From contig DBXO01000022.1 in the NCBI GenBank assembly GCA_002309635.1, positions 1 through 17,314 on the forward strand: a stretch of DNA of 17,314 bases, in the 5' to 3' direction. The notes under the pieces are model-generated. The model saw nothing but the letters and a program-made list of their open reading frames with translations, did not search any database and had not been told where the DNA came from. A program made the position numbers and the translations under genes. The DNA is from Ruminococcus flavefaciens (GTDB taxonomy: Bacteria; Bacillota; Clostridia; Oscillospirales; Ruminococcaceae). Below, one piece after another: positions 15,062 through 17,314 of this stretch. The first letter of the stretch is position 1; every line of letters starts with the position of its first letter.

Positions 15062-16329
15062 TATTCGGTTATCCTGCGCGCTTCGATGTAGAATCTCTTG
15101 TCCTCGGCGTGTCCCATTGAGAAAGTCTTTCTCGGGAGTGCACCGTCCTTGATAACTGTGGGGAAGAGCTGGGACTTGTCCATATCCGGCAGTATGAACG
15201 CAATGCCGTTATGCTTCTCGGCAAGGCTCTTTACTGTATCGGCTCCGTGAATATAGTCTATTTTTCCGCCGTTTGCCTTGATGTAGCCGTCAAGGAAGTT
15301 CTGGAGCGAACCAACGGAGAGATTTGAGGACTTCTTGTTGATGTAAAGCTTCTTTTCAGTGCCCTTACACGAGCAGATAACGTACTGGTCTGAAGACTTT
15401 GTCTCTGAAAGCTCCAGTGCAGCTGTGAGCTCGCTTATAAGCTTATCGCAGTCAACATCGTATACAAGACGGTGGATAGCCTCGAATTTAAGAGCGTCGC
15501 TGTGGAGGTTCACTATCTCTGCAAGAGCGTAGCGGGCAGGGTGTTTTGAAAGGTCCTTGCCTGGATTTGCCTTTTTAAGCTGCTCGTAGAACTCCTTTGC
15601 TGTAGCGAGAGAGTGGTTTCCGTCGCCCATAGCATAGAGGAGAACGGGTGTATCGCTGAGACCGTACTTTTTGCAGAATGTATCGGGGTCTGCAAGTGCG
15701 CAGAGAGCCTTGTCAACTGTCTCCTGCGCGGACTTGTCCACAAGCCAGCCCTTTATGCTGCCGCCGTTCTGCATGAGTTCAAAGTCGTAGAGCTTGCTGA
15801 TGTCACTGGTCTTTTTCGCAAGAGGCTCTATAACAGTACAGTTGGGGTCGTCAATGAGTATCATTATATGGGGAAGCTCAAGAGGAGCGCCCTGTCTTAC
15901 CTTGATACGGGGAGGTATACGCTCGATGACTGTAGCCTCGGTAGCTCTTACCTCGGAGCTGCTGCCCTTGGAGAAATCGTACTTTTCAAGATCTATCGCG
16001 CCAACGATACCCTGGCGGAGTATGCCGTTGCTCTGAGTACGCTCAACGTACACCATAGCATCCCTGTATTCGGTGAATATGCCGTCGGCGAGGTATTTTT
16101 CCATAGAGTTGTGGATATTTCCGATACGCTCTGCAACGCCGTCCTGCTCGAGATACAGCTCGGGAAGTATCAGGTTCAGCGTTGAGGGTGCGTTCCCTAC
16201 AGTTGCGCTTACTTCTTCCCAGTATTCGGGTTCACTGGTGTACTGGTCGCAGGCGATAACGGACCATTTGTGCATATCGCAGTCCTTTGGTAAAAGAATG
16301 TTGGCAGAATGAAATGCGGTTGAGTTCAT
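15061..16329 (-). CDS. DUF1015 family protein (COG4198)
   Basis: A 422-residue cytosolic protein. Family signatures include IACDQYTSEPEYW (25-37), ATEATVIERIPPR (129-141), ILIDDP (157-162) and the central YAMGDGNHSLATAK (232-245). In other DUF1015 branches this last motif reads DGHHR, recalling ParB/sulfiredoxin/SerK-type nucleotide-using enzymes; here it is DGNHS. From memory the family often sits near serine biosynthesis genes (serA, serC) in Clostridia, but none is visible here. The biochemical function is not established to my knowledge. AAGGAG lies 8 bases before the ATG. No good promoter is seen in the 113 bases after maf, so it may be read from the maf promoter. Confidence 0.9.
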   Translation of the reverse strand: MNSTAFHSANILLPKDCDMHKWSVIACDQYTSEPEYWEEVSATVGNAPSTLNLILPELYLEQDGVAERIGNIHNSMEKYLADGIFTEYRDAMVYVERTQSNGILRQGIVGAIDLEKYDFSKGSSSEVRATEATVIERIPPRIKVRQGAPLELPHIMILIDDPNCTVIEPLAKKTSDISKLYDFELMQNGGSIKGWLVDKSAQETVDKALCALADPDTFCKKYGLSDTPVLLYAMGDGNHSLATAKEFYEQLKKANPGKDLSKHPARYALAEIVNLHSDALKFEAIHRLVYDVDCDKLISELTAALELSETKSSDQYVICSCKGTEKKLYINKKSSNLSVGSLQNFLDGYIKANGGKIDYIHGADTVKSLAEKHNGIAFILPDMDKSQLFPTVIKDGALPRKTFSMGHAEDKRFYIEARRITE

Positions 16330-16381
16330 GGTAAATACTCCTTTATTGTTATTGTTTTTTTAACTTAGTGATTGGTTGCAG

Positions 16382-16394
16382 GGGACAGTGTCCC
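16382..16394. repeat. Perfect palindrome GGGACAGTGTCCC upstream of the DUF1015 gene
   Basis: Six-base arms flank a single central base, between maf and DUF1015, about 53 bases before the DUF1015 ATG. No T-run follows on either strand, so it is not an intrinsic terminator. An operator is possible. A less symmetric TTAAGA/TCTTAA pair lies at 16400-16405 and 16433-16438. Confidence 0.5.
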
Positions 16395-16442
16395 GGAAGT
16401 TAAGAGTTTAGATGTTCGCTTTGCTCACATTATCTTAATAAG

Positions 16443-17018
16443 TCAGCCTGAGACGGCATCACAGTTCACAGCTTCTTTAATTTTATTAAAGAGCCGTCCC
16501 ACGGGCAGCCCCACTACGTTGAAGAAATCTCCGTCAATGTGGGATATCAGTGCGGAGCCAAGTCCCTGTATGCCGTAGCCGCCTGCCTTGTCATATGGCT
16601 CGTCGGTGTCGGCGTAGGCTTCTATTTCAGCGGGAGTGAGCCTGCGGAAGGTCACGTCTGTAACCTCTGAAAATGAGCTTGGTTTTCCTCCGATGATAAT
16701 GCAGCAGCCTGTGACTACCTGATGAGTGCGCCCCGAAAGCTTTGTAATATCTGCGATACACTGTGACTTGTCCTTGGGCTTGCCCAGTATCTCGCCGCCG
16801 CATATAACGGTGGTATCACAGCCTATGACTGCGCAGTCGGGATATTTCTCGGCAGCAGATTTTGCTTTCAGCACTGCAAGATACTCCGAAGCCTTCAGCG
16901 GTTCTGTACCGTCGGGGAGAGTTTCATCGCAGTCGGTGGAGACTGCTTCAAAGTCCTCGGTTATGTATTTCATCAGCTCACGCCGTCTCGGCGAAGCGGA
17001 AGCAAGTATAATCTTCAT
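16443..17018 (-). CDS. maf: Maf family nucleoside triphosphate pyrophosphatase
   Basis: House-cleaning enzyme that hydrolyses non-canonical or excess nucleotides (dTTP/UTP type in the YhdE branch) to monophosphate and pyrophosphate, historically linked to septum formation. In 191 residues: the N-terminal LASASPRRRELM (5-16) phosphate-binding loop, CDTTV (67-71), LGKPKD (78-83), LSGRTHQVVTG (94-104) and the DKAGGYGIQG motif (143-152), then the FFNVVGLPV segment (165-173). All catalytic motifs look intact. GGAG lies 7 bases before the ATG. The DKAGGYGIQG form fits the dTTP/UTP branch rather than the m7GTP branch (YceF), which is a moderate-confidence call. Confidence 0.95.
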   Translation of the reverse strand: MKIILASASPRRRELMKYITEDFEAVSTDCDETLPDGTEPLKASEYLAVLKAKSAAEKYPDCAVIGCDTTVICGGEILGKPKDKSQCIADITKLSGRTHQVVTGCCIIIGGKPSSFSEVTDVTFRRLTPAEIEAYADTDEPYDKAGGYGIQGLGSALISHIDGDFFNVVGLPVGRLFNKIKEAVNCDAVSG

Positions 17019-17048
17019 TTTTTCACTCCGTATGTATTATTTATTTCA

Positions 17049-17086
17049 ACACTAAACATAATTTTACCACATACGCAACTTAGTGT
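17049..17086. repeat. ACACTAA...TTAGTGT dyad spanning the maf promoter
   Basis: Seven-base arms at 17049-17055 and 17080-17086 lie 31 bases apart start to start (about three helical turns). One arm overlaps the -35 element and the other lies just past the -10. This would suit a dimeric or looping regulator. No known consensus was recognised. Confidence 0.4.
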
Positions 17087-17089
17087 CAA
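17061..17089 (-). promoter_or_regulatory. Promoter of maf (and perhaps the DUF1015 block)
   Basis: Minus-strand TTGACA (17084-17089, full consensus) and TAAAAT (17061-17066, five of six) are 17 bases apart, with TGG before the -10 (extended -10). The predicted leader is about 35 bases. This is the best housekeeping promoter in the window. Confidence 0.88.
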
Positions 17090-17152
17090 GGACTAAAGAT
17101 ATCCTTATTGTTGAAATTGCATTATAATTAACGGGAAGTATCAAATAGATTT

Positions 17153-17206
17153 GGTATATCATTCCTTTATACCGCTATTGTAATTTTATTTTAAATGATG
17201 TATAAT
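17153..17206 (+). promoter_or_regulatory. Promoter with upstream dyad for the right-edge gene
   Basis: TTGTAA (17178-17183) and TATAAT (17201-17206) are 17 bases apart, using the same two hexamers as the recJ promoter. Transcription would start near 17213, about 35 bases before the ATG at 17248. Directly upstream of the -35 is a GGTATA/TATACC dyad (17153-17158 and 17168-17173). A wider ATCAAATA/TATTTGAT pair (17140-17147 and 17214-17221) encloses the promoter. Either could be an operator. Confidence 0.7.
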
Positions 17207-17247
17207 TAATAGGTATTTGATGTTTTTAGTGAAAAGAAGGGTAAAAT

Positions 17248-17314
17248 ATGAATGAAAGATATTATGGAGGACCACCGGTAGGCATGGCTCGTCCGCCAAT
17301 TGGTGCAGGAGGAC
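17248..17314 (+). CDS. Start of a Gly/Pro-rich protein, cut by the window edge
   Basis: Only the first 22 codons are present: MNERYYGGPPVGMARPP then IGAGG. AAGGG lies 6 bases before the ATG, and a good promoter stands upstream. This is the only plus-strand gene and is divergent from maf. A flexible Gly/Pro-rich start like this occurs before membrane or surface domains and in some cytoplasmic hub proteins; the fragment is too short to assign. Function unknown. Confidence 0.7.
   Translation, partial: MNERYYGGPPVGMARPPIGAGG

Noticed and set aside
16382..16394. The GGGACAGTGTCCC palindrome as the maf terminator
   Set aside because: The stem would be only about five pairs with a three-base loop and no T-run follows on the minus strand.
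17123..17128. A second TATAAT upstream of the right-edge gene as a promoter
   Set aside because: No -35 match lies 16-18 bases upstream, and the TATAAT at 17201-17206 has a proper partner.

Overview
The window reads as an ordinary chromosomal segment of a spore-forming, low-to-mid GC Firmicute of class Clostridia. The evidence is the adjacent spoIIGA-sigE pair, a long bifunctional Rel stringent factor, strong AAGGAG ribosome binding sites before nearly every gene, and HemZ rather than HemN. A Ruminococcus/Oscillospiraceae member is my best guess from the feel of the protein sequences, but this is inference. All complete genes lie on the minus strand; one partial gene starts on the plus strand at the right edge. 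I saw no tRNA, rRNA, transposase, phage gene or CRISPR array.

Read in the direction of transcription (right to left), the layout is as follows. (1) maf (17018-16443) has a near-consensus promoter at 17061-17089. (2) A tight six-gene block follows (16329-11998): DUF1015 protein, DUF3781 protein, tandem-GNAT acetyltransferase, TcdA (ct6A tRNA modification), a small three-helix membrane protein and a class I methyltransferase. Gaps are 25 bases or less, one junction is a TAATG stop/start overlap, and I see no clear terminator between maf and this block. (3) A DEAD-box RNA helicase with a DbpA-type RNA-binding tail has its own extended -10 promoter (11951-11979). It is followed by a 32-residue membrane microprotein whose ribosome binding site overlaps the helicase stop codon, and then by a strong intrinsic terminator (10017-10053). 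(4) The spoIIGA-sigE operon makes the mother-cell sporulation sigma factor and the protease that activates it. Its promoter has TATAAT but a -35 element 21 bp away, as expected for Spo0A-type control. (5) A rod-like 138-base inverted-repeat structure (8261-8398) begins on the sigE stop codon. (6) An operon of recJ, rel, a metallo-beta-lactamase-fold hydrolase, hemZ and rlmD (8166-373) starts from an extended -10 promoter at 8201-8229. It links DNA repair, the stringent response, tetrapyrrole metabolism and rRNA methylation. (7) The left 372 bases have no gene but hold a GC-rich hairpin and a cluster of five copies of a short motif (CTTCGYAGATTG) in both orientations, able to form competing stems.

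Most gene content is well-known housekeeping. The parts least explained by known families are non-coding or very small: the left-end motif cluster, the palindromic element after sigE, the microprotein after the helicase, and the dyads around the maf and right-edge promoters. I did not find a convincing undescribed multi-gene system, and I rate these items as leads rather than discoveries.
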